This document shows positions 51,601 to 63,138 of a stretch of DNA of 64,000 nt, one piece after another. The DNA comes from Halichondria panicea (lineage: Eukaryota; Porifera; Demospongiae; Suberitida; Halichondriidae). Below the pieces are notes generated by a model, which was not told the DNA's origin, made no database searches, and was given only the letters and a program-made list of their open reading frames with translations. Where the stretch lies: the NCBI RefSeq assembly GCF_963675165.1, contig NC_087385.1:206501-270500 (forward strand), written 5' to 3'. A program made the translations under genes and the position numbers. Positions within the stretch are counted from its first letter, which is position 1, and each line of letters begins with the position of its first letter.

Positions 51601-53048
51601 CTAAAACTAGAAAGGTCCCACGGGATAATGATTTTAATTCTATCAAAAAATCGCCTGCCCCTTTCTAACCAGGTACAACAATATTCATAGCTCTAGCTCT
51701 AATAATAGTAGCATGGCCTGCAGAGATTTCCTACCTCTGGACCATTGTTCAGTGGAATTTGTTTGGAATGCTGTGCCACTAGTTAGTACAATGTGTGATA
51801 TTGGTGTGGTGCTGGTGGGGTCATCTAGGGCCTTGTATAGTCTGAGGGTGGTGAGGGCTGGGTCAGACTGTCCAAGTTTGTTCTTTTGTGGTGGGTTGTA
51901 TTTGGGGAAGGAATCTCTTGCCAGCTATAGCTTCCAGACCTTGTGTCGGTCCCTCACTTTCTGTTTGTCTTTCAGTGACCTTTCCTCTAACAACATTCAC
52001 TGGTAAAAAATTACCTCTCTACAGAAATCTTTGACTGGTGATCCAGAAAGCTCGAGATATCCACCGGAGATGCAGTTCAGCTCTCCTGCTCCTGATGGTG
52101 AGCTCTTACATATAATGCACCCATTGTTACTGTATAACCTGTGTACTTAATATAATGCACCCATTGTTACTGTATAACCTGTGTACTTAATTATGAGAGA
52201 CCATTGTACAATACATACAACCATGTAGACACTATGCTGATTGTTGTGGGCTATAGATCATCAGCTTGAAATGTAGCATGCATTGTAAGTACACTATATG
52301 CCAGCTAGCACTTTAAACCATTAATAATAATTATCAGTTGTTAGCTTAAACTGTACTATGTACTCGTGTGAATGTCTTCACCCACTCCTGTTTCACTCTG
52401 ACCCCTGCAGCCTACATCACTCGGTGTGACGTGCACAGTGTGTATCGAAGGTCAGGGGACAAACGCTACGTGTACATGGTCCAGGTGGAGTGGTCGGATG
52501 GAGCTACCTACACTGTGAGGAGGACCTATGGAGTTCTTCTCATTCCAGACAAAAGTGAGCTAGACCAGCTTTGTGTGTACTAGTAGGTCAGTTACTCTCA
52601 GTCTGTATAGTGTACTCCCAGCCTCATCATATCCTCCAGTCTGTCTCTCTGTGTTCTGTATAGTGGTGGTATAGTGATTAGCTTCACCACTGCCTTTGTT
52701 TCTGTTCCTATTTGTGAAAGTTTACTATATCATTCCTTCCTGCTACAAATTCGGCATCCCTTAGCTATGAGGTTGCTTTTAGCCCAGTAGATAGTCACCT
52801 AATTAAATTAATGTCTCAGTATACATCTTCTAGCTGAGATTGCAACCATTCCCTCGTACTGTACCTGTATACCAGACTAACCTCCCCCCCCCCCTTTAGT
52901 TACTGGACTTGTTCCCTGAGGAGGGTGGTCAGAAGGGCAAGAAGCATCCTCGCATGATCCCCTATCTCCCTGGCAAGAACTATCAGCGCTTCCTCAAGGG
53001 CAGAGAAACAGCCGAGAAGAGGCTACCAGAGCTGCACAGATACTCAAA
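48696..53048 (+). CDS. ZCCHC2/ZCCHC14-like PX-domain protein, copy 2 (3' incomplete, frameshift)
   Basis: Exons 48696-49055, 49585-49749, 52025-52097, 52411-52554 and 52900-53048. The N-terminus 'EACDRVDLICRMLRHCLAFE' and 'MAVNHPALSFNQRQLL' resembles the conserved N-terminal region of ZCCHC2/ZCCHC14. A PX-type phosphoinositide-binding domain follows: 'YMVQVEWSDGATYTVRRTY', then 'LLDLFPEEGG', 'MIPYLPGKNY' and 'RLPELHRYSK'. At 52519-52521 'tatggagttc' has one base too many: reading tatgagttc restores 'EFFSFQTK' and matches the phase of the next exon. Either a real frameshift or a sequence error. No later exon (CCHC knuckle) is visible before the LC3 exon, so the 3' part seems lost. Family assignment rests on remembered motifs. 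Confidence 0.6.
49900..52024. other. Long intron of ZCCHC-like copy 2
   Basis: About 2.1 kb without a recognised exon. It is absent from unit A1, where sequence jumps to the LC3 region. Short open frames such as 51713-52006 show no domain. Confidence 0.5.
52098..52190. repeat. Tandem duplication of about 43 bp
   Basis: 'tataatgcacccattgttac' with its continuation to 'gtgtacttaa' occurs twice in a row directly after the third exon of the ZCCHC-like gene. Confidence 0.8.
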
Positions 53049-55690
53049 GTGAGTGGCTCTTAATCACAGGCTAGGGGCATACCCACATTGATGGGTGTAC
53101 TGGCAATACAACTAAGGATTATACATGGTTGGTTATATGGTTGTTGCCTCTAATATTTATGCCTCGAGGCGTAGCCGCACGAGGGATACGGTAAAGCTGA
53201 CCGTGTGTGTGTGTGTGTGTCTGTGTGTCTGTGTGTCTGTTCCAGCTGTAACTGCTCAACGGTTGCAATGCGACGAAAACTAACAGCTTCTATAGGCTTC
53301 TAGCCACGTTCTCTTGGATTTTGATTCGTGGATTAGCAAACTAAAGCTTTGTTCTCGAGTTATGGCTAGTTTGACTCACATTGAAGGCTGTTGCAGTCTC
53401 TTCAGAATCTTTCATAGCATCATCTGTTCGCACAAACTTTCTATTCAACACATGAGTTAGCCTTGCACTAAAGCGCTAGCTTTTTGTTAGCTACAAGAGT
53501 CAGAAAAGATCTGTTAAAACAGCTAGCTAGCTATAGTAGCCATTGTGCATGGACTTGATCTTTGGACACACCCTTCTTTAATTATTCCTGTGGATGCAAT
53601 GCGCATGCGCGCTCATCCCCACATGTTAGAGAATCCAGTGGCAGAATCAACTTTCTTGAGGTCCTGGTACGTATACCGGTAAGCCACAAAACAATGATAC
53701 CATATAGACTAGATAATAATAGATTCATGTACACAAGTCTGGTAACAATAGATACATGTACACAAGTCTTTTCTTCTCAGTATTAATATAGATAGATACA
53801 CACTTTTTGCTTGTTTATATACTATACTGTCTGTGCTTAAATTCTCAGTGCCTTTGACAAAGGTTTGCTCCCACTGTTTGGCTACAGGCCATTTAAATAA
53901 CATGCAGTTGCTTCGGTATCGTTGATTTAATTCTGTGATTGAATTGTACTTATCTCACAGGCTATATAATACTGACTATTATGCCTTTGACAAAGGTTTG
54001 CTCCCACTGTTTGGCTACAGGCCATTTAAACCCCACATCCTAACAGAATCAATCTTCTTCTTTCTTGCTTCCTTCAGGTCCTGGTAAGCACTATACGTAT
54101 TACATATACAATAGTCTAAGATAACATGTATATAAGTCTGACAGTTATAGATATTATGCAACTTTTTTATCAGCAGATTTTATTCAATTTGTTGTTGCAA
54201 AATGATTATAAACTTTTTTGAATTATGCAAACAAACTTTTCCCTCTTCTATAACACTCTATTACTTTTGAGCGAAAGTAAATCATGGCGAGAGGCATTTG
54301 CAAGCGCCAGCTTGAGCACTAGTGTAGCTAGTTACAGCAAGTAGTAGCATTAAATTTGCTGTAGCTGGTTGCTTTCTACAATCTACTTGTTTGCAATTAA
54401 ATTATCTATGTCCCCATTCTGTAGGTATGTCATTGTGCATGTGTGTAATGTACAAAGTGTGCAGACTGTATCTCATTGGTTAGTGTTGCTAGGACACACA
54501 CTGGGAATTAATATGTTTACTCACTTAATTAGGAGGTTAGTCTTTGTAGTGTAACTGCTACATGTAGCAGAGCATGTTTAGCCTCTTACTGCATCTCTAG
54601 GTCTTTATAGCCTCGTTCCCAGGCCTTACTTTTTCTTGCTGTTGTCACTGTTCATCCATAAATCATAGAAAGACATAGTGAGGCAGCAAAGAAAGAAATG
54701 GGCGTACAGTTAAGAAAAAGTAAGGCTTGGTTTGGGAAATCGCGTGATCCACAAGGATTTTTATGAACGTGGGCGATATGTAGCCCACAATCGTGACGTA
54801 AGGTATTCTCCCACGCATTCAGAGTTTTAAGACTTACTTATTAAGACTGTACTGAGACGTAGACAACCACCAAGCTGTGCTGCAAGTCAGATCAGAGAAC
54901 CAGCGTGGCCAGCTCTGGTGGCAGTAGCTACCTGCTATATGATAATGATGACTAAGCTATTCTTGATCTAACCTGTATAGACTATAGCATGTAGAAAGAC
55001 ACAAGAAAAGGTGATAGTAGTCTGATAGAATAGGATAGAATCTGAACACACAATCTAGACTAGTAGATCATCTAGCTAAGCCTAAGGTATAGCTAGCTCT
55101 AGTGCTTGCAAACTTCCAGTTCCAAGTCCATGTCCAGCTTGCTGCAGGCAAAGTTTTATTAGTCATAGATCTCTGCGTGGGCAGTCCAACATCTCTAGCT
55201 CAGCATGCCCACGCTCATTTTCACCCTTCTACCACCCTTCTACCCTCACGTGACTTCCCGATACAGGCTCTCCTTTTTCCTAACTTTACGTCTATTTCTT
55301 TCTTTATTCCTCCAATTAATACCGTATTTTATCTCATTGAACGATTAATACAGTATTTTATCTTATTGAACGATTAATACAGTATTTTATCTTATTGAAC
55401 GATTGTGATAAAGAACAGAAAAAGGAGAGCCTGTGTAGAGGCTAGGTCTTTATTCAATTAGGGTGGCTTGCACAGCTTCAGTAGACTGTTAGAATGTGTA
55501 CCTATTAATAATTTGTGGCCAGTTGAAATGACATTACCAGCTTATTTGGGCAATGATGGTGGCAGTCTATAGCAGTAAACATTTGGGGTAATCTAGTTAG
55601 CCCTATTAGAGAAACAGGGGCTACTAATTAATGTTTTGTATTGTGAGATAGTGTGTCTTGTGTTGTTGTTTGTTGCCTCCCTCCCTCCAG
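53049..55690. other. Repeat-rich stretch between ZCCHC-like and LC3 exons
   Basis: No exon recognised. Contains an interspersed repeat (53157-53545), a direct repeat of about 50 bp (53848-53897 and 53982-54030, 'cctttgacaaaggtttgctc'), imperfect inverted sequences around 54600-54740 ('ccttactttttctt' / 'aagaaaaagtaagg'), and three tandem copies of a 31-bp unit at about 55318-55410. The last are flanked by inverted 'acaggctctcctttttc' / 'gaaaaaggagagcctgt'. Confidence 0.6.
53157..53545. repeat. Interspersed repeat copy (cctcg...cgagggatacggta family)
   Basis: Begins tatgcctcgaggcgtagccg and shares several stretches with 39795-40135, including 'ttctataggcttctag'. The short motif 'attatgcctcgaggctacgc' also recurs in the KCK introns (27206, 36915, 44951, 58550). 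Confidence 0.65.
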
Positions 55691-56883
55691 TGGCCCAGTT
55701 CATGCACGTGCTGAGACAGAGGATCCAGCTGGGGGCCACTGAGTCCATCTACCTCATGGTCAATGGCCTCACTCCCACCACCAGGTACACACATGCCAGG
55801 GGAATGCTATCTAGTGATCACACTAGTTGTGTACTGCATTGAAGCTGGTGTATACAATGTAGTTATTGGACACTTTATTAAAGGTTGTGTAATGAAGGCC
55901 TATATACATGTAGCCATTCTTGCAGCTTTGTTTACTAGGCTAGTAATGCTTGAGACTATATTGAACCCTGTCAACATGTAAGAGGTCGTGTACAGCATCA
56001 TTGTAGGCACTGTCTCAAGTACCTATGGTAGAATATACACTGCACTCCGTTCACTGTGGTACTGCATGTATACACACAACTTAGCCATTATTAAATGTCC
56101 CCTAATGACTGTGTACTTTGACCCCCTGCATATGTCCACACTAATGACTGTGTACTTTGACCCCCTACATGTGTCCACAATAATGACTGTGTACTTTGAC
56201 CCCCTACATGTGTCCACAATAATGACTGTGTACTTTGACCCCCTACATGTGTCCACAATAATGACTGTGTACTTTGACCCCCTACATGTGTCCACAATAA
56301 TGACTGTGTACTTTGACCCCCTACATGTGTCCACAATAATGACTGTGTACTTTGACCCCCTACATGTGTCCACACTAATGACTGTGTACTTTAACCCCCT
56401 ACATGTGTCCACACTAATGACTGTGTACTTTAACCCCCTACATGTGTCCACAATAATGACTGTGTACTTTGACCCCCTGCATGTGTCCACAATAATGACT
56501 GTGTACTTTGACCCCCTGCATGTGTCCACACTAATGACTGTGTAATTTGACCCCCTGCATGTGTCCACACTAATGACTGTGTACTTTGACCCCCTGCATG
56601 TGTCCAACACTAATGACTGTGTACTTTGACCCCCTGCATGTGTCCAACACTAATGACTGTGTACTTTGACCCAGTGCATGTGTCCACACTAATGACTGTG
56701 TACTTTGACCCAGTGCATGTGTCCACACTAATGACTGTGTACTTTGACCCCCTGCATGTGTCCACACTAATGACTGTCCTCCTCCCTCCCTCCAGCTCGA
56801 GCATGTCTGTGATCTACCAGGAGCACAAGGATGAGGACGGGTTCGCGTACATGGCCTACAGTGGAGAGAACAGTATGGGCTGA
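55691..56883 (+). CDS. Atg8/LC3-family protein, C-terminal two exons
   Basis: Atg8/LC3 proteins are ubiquitin-like and are conjugated to phosphatidylethanolamine on autophagosomes through a C-terminal glycine. Exons 55691-55784 and 56796-56883 join in frame (AG/C) to encode '[20 protein letters not shown]', '[20 protein letters not shown]', then '[20 protein letters not shown]' and TGA. That is the second half of an LC3 (about 60 residues). The N-terminal helices and first beta strands are not in the window upstream, so the copy is incomplete as read. The protein ends exactly at Gly. Most LC3/GABARAP precursors extend beyond it and need ATG4 cleavage. The intron contains a 39-bp minisatellite. 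Confidence 0.8.
56103..56777. repeat. 39-bp minisatellite, about 17 copies, in the LC3 intron
   Basis: Unit 'atgactgtgtactttgaccc' plus 'cctgcatgtgtccacacta'. Most units are 39 bp; two are 40 bp (gtccaacacta). Because 39 is a multiple of 3, both strands give long repetitive open frames (13-residue periods such as [13 protein letters not shown]), which are not taken as coding. The array is not seen in A1. Confidence 0.95.
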
Positions 56884-56944
56884 ACTCAAGAGACACTATG
56901 AACACTGTATAGCAATGTACTCTACCCCCCCCCCCCCCCCCCAC

Positions 56945-57009
56945 TAGCCTCGTTCCCAAGAGTCGACCTAGCGTTCAATTGGAGACGGATCGGCCTGGGA
57001 TCGAGGCTA
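56945..57009. repeat. Short palindromic element tagcctcgttccca...tgggatcgaggcta
   Basis: A 65-bp imperfect inverted repeat just before the DNAJA terminal exon D3. Similar ends occur near 2412-2467 (gcctcgaacccagg / tgggatcgaggcta) and 13260 (tagcctcgatcccag), so it is a dispersed family. Confidence 0.65.
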
Positions 57010-57015
57010 CCCCCC

Positions 57016-57046
<31 letters not shown>

Positions 57047-57053
57047 CACACAG

Positions 57054-57245
57054 GAGTTGAAGTGTTTCCTGCCCACAGGACCTGACCCACCAGCACTGGA
57101 CCCAGAGGCAGAGGAAGTGGATATGATAGAGAGTGAGGGGACGAGGGTAGTGGGCGGGGCACAAGGGGGTGGAGCCATATACGATGAAGATGAGGAGGAT
57201 GAAGGAGTGGGCGGGGCACAGAGGGTGGGCTGCTCTCAACAGTGA
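57054..57245 (+). pseudogene. DNAJA terminal-exon copy D3 (orphan)
   Basis: Acceptor cacag followed by an open exon: '[20 protein letters not shown]', acidic 'YDEDEEDEG' and CSQQ stop, the DNAJA-type CaaX tail. The exon itself is intact, but the preceding exon in this unit is LC3, not DNAJA. A read-through LC3-DNAJA splice is prevented by the LC3 stop codon. Convergent with K4. Confidence 0.7.
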
Positions 57246-57532
57246 CACTCTTAGGAACTCTATATTCACCGCTTTGATTGTATTTATGGACTGGTTTTGT
57301 GGTTACTGCTATTGTTCTAATTATGTGAATAACGTTTGCCCATACCACTCATATATAATTATTGTGAACGGTAATATTGATTAGCATGAGACTGAGATAA
57401 AGTCAATAGTAATCATCATAATAGGAGAGTGCAAACACACACTACAAAAGCCAAAGCTAAAAATAAAAATCATAAAGTAATTAAAATCAATATTCGATAC
57501 AAAGACGGTACTAGTGTTCACATTGTTCATAG

Positions 57533-59856
57533 TTAAAAGGGTGCTATTTTGTTCAGTTCCACCATCACCTGTGCCATGCTGGGTCGATGGCTGGGCTCTC
57601 TCTTAGTGCAGTGGAGTATCAGCTCGTACACTGCAGGACGCTGCCTCTGTACTTGGAGAATCATGTCTCGATAATGTTCAGCACTTGGGAATCGACTAGC
57701 GGTAACCTCACAGAGGACAATACCGTAGCTGTACACATCGATCTTGACAGACTGTCTCAGAGGTGGAGTGAGAGGATCAAAGGCTTGAGGGATGACTTCA
57801 GGAGGGGAGTAGATTATGGCCCCCTCTCCCATCGTATGAGCATGCTGCAGGAAGTTGGCTGAGCCCAGGTCAGAGACCTTCCCCTTCAACTGGTGGTTGG
57901 GCATTCGCTGGAGGAGGACGTTGGGAGCACTCACATCACGGTGGATGATGGGATTGTAGCGCTGGTGCAGGTAGTTCAGAGCTAGGGCAATGTCCATGAA
58001 TATCGAGAGGCGGTTTCCTGGGTCCAGTTGATTTTCTTCGTACGCTTGTCGGAGATTCATGTCCAGAAGCTCGGTGATGATGAGAGGAGGGGACTGGTCA
58101 AACACTGCCCCAATGAACTGCACCAGGTTGGGGTGTCGTACTTCAGCCAAGAGCCTCATTTCTATTGCGATTACGTTCCGAATACAAGGCATACCGCTTT
58201 GTTACACATGTACTAGTAGCTGCTCACCAAATCTCAGTATGGTGGTCTCAGCAATGGCATGATCTCCCAGCCTCTCCCGCAGGCCTCCAAACACGAGGAC
58301 CTCAGTGAGTCCTGGTCCAAGACTGGTGGCAGTGATGGAGTGGTAGTGACGTGGTGTCATTGACTCAGGAGGTGTCACCTGGAGGCACAAAAAATAATGC
58401 TCTAATAAATAAATGTTGAGTGTACAGTAGTACTGTGTATTCTGAACAGATCATCAGATAATCCATGTACTGTATGAAATAAATATAACATTACAACACG
58501 AGAAATCTCAAGGCTATGTGTTTTATATTACAGTGACCCTTTACCAAATTATGCCTCGAGGCTACGCGACCGTGTACGGAAGGGACTGTATGACTTTTAT
58601 TACACGCTTGTAACCTTGACAACGTGATACAATACAGTAAAGGTGTGTGTACATAGCACAAGTATTTAACATCCTCCTAGACTTCAAAGTTATTTACTCT
58701 TGTAAATGAACGTCTCGTATCTCTTTATTACGTCCATTTATTACACGTACACTAACAGTTCATAATAAGACAAGACTCACCTCTGTCCACTGGACAGTGT
58801 CTACATCCAATATCCACATGTCCCCCAGTGGCTTGTTGCCATTATCCAGTCCTCCGTACACCAGTAGTTGAGGGTGGTCCTGGCCATAGTTGAGACAACA
58901 GGCAGCATGGCCTGACCTCTCCACTGGCCATGGCTCTCCCTGTACTGGCTTCACCTTAGTGACCTCCTACACACAGTGAACACACAGTATTGTGCATTTC
59001 AATGTGGCAGTACTAATTCCAACTCACCATGGTGCTGAAATTAAACAAGTAGACGTCATTGACTCTACTACGGCCAGATTGCCACCCTCCAAAGAGGACT
59101 GCCCTGTGCTGGTCTACCATGGTGAAGGTGAAATTACTACAGGGAGGTCTCTCTCCTCTGAGCTCAGGGGACGACCAGACACCTGGAAGTGGGGGTGGGG
59201 CAATTAGAGAATGGTACAATGTTACATCATCCTTATAACATTGATTGATATGAAAGTGAACATGGTTTCCTATGTGAGTGAGGGTGGGACTCCGCCCACC
59301 AGTAGCTAGATACCCTATAAGTGTATGCAACGAAAACATACAGCGAATGTGCACATTGATAAAAGTTACCATTTTGTGTGTCAAGGAAATGAAACTTGTT
59401 TGTCCATCCCCTTCCATCAGAGTATCCAATCTTGGTGAATGTTGATCCTGGTTGGGTGGTGCCCTCAATACCGAATCCTCCAAAGCAGCACAGAGTTCTC
59501 TCATTCACACGGACAAGTCCACAACCAGTCTTTTTCATAGGCTGACTACCAGAGGTTTGAACTTTGGTCCACTGGAGAGTGTCCAGATCAAGCTTGCTCA
59601 TGTCATTGAAGTAAGAAGACTCATCACTACCACCAAAGGTGTACAGGCAACGACCTACACAAACAGAGCAACCAACTGCCTCTCCAGGGGGTAGAGGTCC
59701 AGTGGTGGGCAAGAGGCTCCACAGCTCAGTGCTTGGATCATACACAGCAATGATGTTAGACCCTCGTCCTGGACCATACCCCCTCCACATGTAATGGCGT
59801 CCGTCAACTGCAGAGAATTGGCCATAACGAGGTGATGGTTCAACTGAAGCATCCAT
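57533..59856 (-). pseudogene. KCK copy K4, kinase N-lobe and coiled coil deleted
   Basis: Kelch exons are intact and in phase: 59370-59856, 59028-59182, 58781-58966, 58228-58378. The kinase exon survives only from 'MRLLAEVRHPNL' to the stop (57533-58159). At about 58160 the sequence changes to about 40 unmatched bases (attgcgattacgttccgaat...) and resumes in the intron after the last Kelch exon (cacatgtactagtagctgct). The exon acceptor, coiled coil, glycine loop and catalytic Lys are gone. It could at most yield a Kelch-only protein. Confidence 0.85.
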
Positions 59857-59877
59857 TACCTGCACAGGAGTGATCAT

Positions 59878-60523
59878 GAGACAGTGTTTATGCCATCACA
59901 CACACACACACAATCATTGGTTGAGCCTGGACTGAGATTATGCATGCTAGCTATATAGGACCTAACCAGATCAACAACCATCACATGACTGACATGAACT
60001 CTGTATATCTATAGCAGCAATGAGACACAACATTTCAACTTACAAGTCATGGACAGTAGAACACTCCCTCAGAGATATCAGAGAGCTGCTATTGTTGTTG
60101 GAGTTCTGTTGATCTTGCATACCAGCCACGCCCCCACTATTGCAAAGGTTATGAGGAGCCCACTCCCAAAATGGCTGGAGGAGGTGCAGAGATCTGAAGG
60201 TTGTCTAGCGCTGCAGGAGTAGGTGAGTGTAACTAGGAATACTAGGAATATTGCACATACAGCTTATACCCATAGGCCTGTCAATGGGCAATATTATAGG
60301 TCTAAGTCTAGTCTAGTTGCAGAGCATGTCGTACAATGTGTAAAGATTGCTCATGACAGTGTGTGTATTTATCATTGTGTAGAGGAGATGTGTTTGTTGA
60401 GTGGGAGCATCCTCCGTCACCACCCCTCTCCAGTATCCATGGAGATGACACTATCCTCTTTGAGCTCCTGAGAACTAAACAACATTCAACAGTTGACGAC
60501 AATCGACGATGCAATTACGTTAG
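59878..60523. other. B-unit spacer, second copy
   Basis: Counterpart of 38227-38876, with the same CA tract and the same small unassigned open frames. No recognised exon. Confidence 0.5.
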
Positions 60524-61585
60524 AATCCAGCCATGCATGACATGTGCACAGACTGTGGGGGGTCTGGTATCAAGGTGACCCACCGCCCACTCGGCCCCGG
60601 CATGATGCAGCAGATACACAGCGTGTGCACAGACTGTGGGGGGTCTGGTGATTACATAAGAGACAAGTGCAAGAAATGCAAAGGAAAGCGTCTCGTGGAA
60701 ATCAACCACAAACAAGAGGTATGAGAATAATTAGAGCACTGCTGTTAGTGAGTCTATGCCAGCCACAATCACTTAGAGACTCTTTCCACTGGAATAATTA
60801 TTATGGGTTATAGTCAATTAAATTTGGTCCAAGGGGTAAATCTGAACTTTTTGAACGGCCATAATTATTTAGTTTTGGTGACCCAATTTCAGTAACTTTT
60901 TGGTGTCCTAGTTGGCCGGAGTCCATCCAACGCTGCGCTCATGGTTGGGTATCAGTACAGTAATTTTGTTCCACTGCAAGAAATTTGCAGAATGCTGCGT
61001 TCAAGTGGAAAACTTTACAGCTCAATTTACAATTTAGCTGACAAGGCGAGCTGGGACACTGTATTTCTCCATAAAATGCAGAAACAGCTACTGCTACGTG
61101 TACTGATACTCAACCAAGAGTGCAGCGTTGATTCGACTCCGCCCAACTAGCGGTATCCTGGAAGCTTAAAAGATGCTCTTTCAGTTGGGACGTTCAACCA
61201 TTTTTGACCCATTTTCGTGATTAAACCAAAGATCGTATAATAATACTAGTCATGTGATGTTAGCCTATAATTATAATATGTTTCCTACGTGTTACATTAT
61301 TATTTAACCTCTGAACTCGTGTGAACTAAACACTTTATGTCTTGTCTCTTCAGAACACTGCTGGTGACGACCATAGTGACAAGGTAAGTACAACTACTCA
61401 CAAATGTGTGGCAATCTACTCTCTAGACTGCAAGCACTGTAGAATGGCAGCTCTATCCACACATTGTAAGACCTGTGTACCCTGTAATGTTATCATCACC
61501 TAATCTCAGCATTACTGCAATCATATTCAATTAAATGTGAGGGGGTGTAGTTGAACAGCCATACCTATAGTATCGTTGATCTAAT

Positions 61586-62101
61586 CATAGATAGAGTAGA
61601 AGAGGGATTGGAAACGGAAGTGATTCACGTGATGTTTTACAATGAAGTCTACGTAGTGGCTCTGGGACCATCCGTGTATCTCCTCATAACTCCTGCAAAA
61701 GCCCGGGAAACTTATTGTGTCCAAAGCATACATCTCAGAGCTACCCCCATTACTGAATCACATGCCCCCTGATAGTAGGTATCAATTGGAAACAAAGAAA
61801 CTCGATTGTCGTGAAGTAGCTAGAAGTACACAGAGCGCTTTTTCATGCTTGTGTTCCTATAGTACCTTTGATATAGCTAAGGCTTTGTAACTAAATAGTG
61901 TCCTGTGTCCCAAATGGCCTCAAGTATTAGAGAAAGTTGATGTTTAGCAGCAGAACTGCTCGTGGACTTCTTACAGAGAGCAAAACAATTCTCATGAATT
62001 ATTCATGTTTAGCCCTCGTGTTAAAAAGTAAGCCTAGATTAAAACCGCGGAGATACACGGATGGTACTTCCGTTTCCAATCTCTCTTCTACTCTATCTAT
62101 G
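61586..62101. mobile_element. TIR element E2 with 7-bp target duplication
   Basis: Left end catagatagagtagaagagg and right end complement catagatagagtagaagaga both continue into ggattggaaacgg (inverted ends of about 35 bp), the same family as E1. ATCTAAT flanks both sides (61579-61585, 62102-62108). D2 has an uninterrupted gttgatccaatgtc at the matching place. The interior is 516 bp with no transposase-like frame. Confidence 0.85.
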
Positions 62102-62372
62102 ATCTAATGTATACTTTTCAAATGATGTGTTTCGATCCAAATTTAGATGGAGCGATAATTTGTCATTTTTCAGCTTTGGACGGCTATCCATGGTGTGGCC
62201 AAATTGGCAAATAGTTTTTATCGCTCAAAATAATACTTTGATGATATCATTTTGATTTTCTGAAAGTTTGGAAGAAGCTCTTTCAGATGGTATGCTCAAT
62301 TTTCAAATTTACAACGGTCATAATTTGGGTTAGGTAGAGCTCTTGATCTGGCCGCTTTAACACCACTAAACA

Positions 62373-63138
62373 GTACAGCGGTTTTCAGAGTTCTTGCATT
62401 TCAATATCTAGAGCGGAAGTACCTGTCACATGACACATTTAATTTCTAGTATCATTCCAAACCAAGTTTTCTCCAATAGAATGGATATGCATTAATCTGG
62501 GAGACAATGGATCTAGGAAGGAGGCTTTGCAAGCCTTTGCACCACAGCTAGCTAAACTTATCCTTGACATTGTAAGCAGTTCAAGAGCTACTATTAGACA
62601 GTAACCGGTATTAGTCACACAGGACTAGATGTCTGGAGCTACGTAAGACTGATTCTACTGTCCATATGACTCTCATTAGCTTGCAGCAACACAAAATGAG
62701 CGGGCAGGCCGGGGAAAGCCACTTCAAACAGTTGTTTAATACTGGGATGCTCCACTCCTATCTTCTCTGAATAACTAGTAACAAGTATAGTGTACTGTGT
62801 AGTCGATACATTTTACATGTCAGATTAAAAACAATTGCCTGACTCAGCAATATTAATGTATTTACAAGAATATCACATGACAGGTACCGTATAGCGTGTA
62901 ATTTTCGTGGGGCAAAATATTCGTGGTTTTTGTGGTTGGAGGTCTGACCACGAATATTTTACCCACGAATGAAGCGACCTTGCCTACCTTTACCTGCAGT
63001 GCAAGCAGCATCCACGAAAATATTACCCACGAATAGTCTCAATATTGCTTAACCACGAATATTTTGTCCCCCGAAAATTACCCGCTATACGGTACTTCCG
63101 CTCTAGACATTGAGATGCAAGAACTCTGAAAACCTCTG
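62373..63138. mobile_element. Inverted-repeat element of about 770 bp with a nested MITE
   Basis: Left 'ggttttcagagttcttgcat' running on to 'ctagagcggaagtacc' near 62384-62425 reappears inverted at 63091-63132 (ggtacttccgctctagac...atgcaagaactctgaaaacc). The right arm abuts the MITE-like element at 62885-63094. No coding frame inside. No clear target duplication. Confidence 0.7.
62885..63094. mobile_element. MITE-like element with ACCGTATAGCG ends, related copy 3
   Basis: Ends taccgtatagcgtgtaattt and ...gaaaattacccgctatacggta. The interior holds further inverted 'cacgaatattttacccacga' motifs. It differs internally from copies 1 and 2. Confidence 0.75.

Larger units (their letters stand above)
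42620..56000. repeat. Segmental duplication unit A2
   Basis: Same order as A1, but keeps about 5.5 kb with the PX exons and repeats that A1 lacks between ZCCHC-like exon 2 and LC3. Confidence 0.85.

Noticed and set aside
51713-52006. 97-aa plus-strand open frame in the ZCCHC-like intron
   Set aside because: No recognisable domain, no splice context of its own, and composition like the surrounding intron.
55988-56610. 185- and 195-codon open frames on opposite strands
   Set aside because: Both arise from the 39-bp minisatellite, whose unit length is a multiple of three. There is no domain, and the region is an LC3 intron.
56103-56777. CRISPR-like regular repeat
   Set aside because: Units are directly tandem with no unique spacers, and the genome is eukaryotic.
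56796-57245. LC3-DNAJA fusion gene
   Set aside because: The LC3 exon ends in its own TGA before the DNAJA terminal exon, so adjacency is due to rearrangement.
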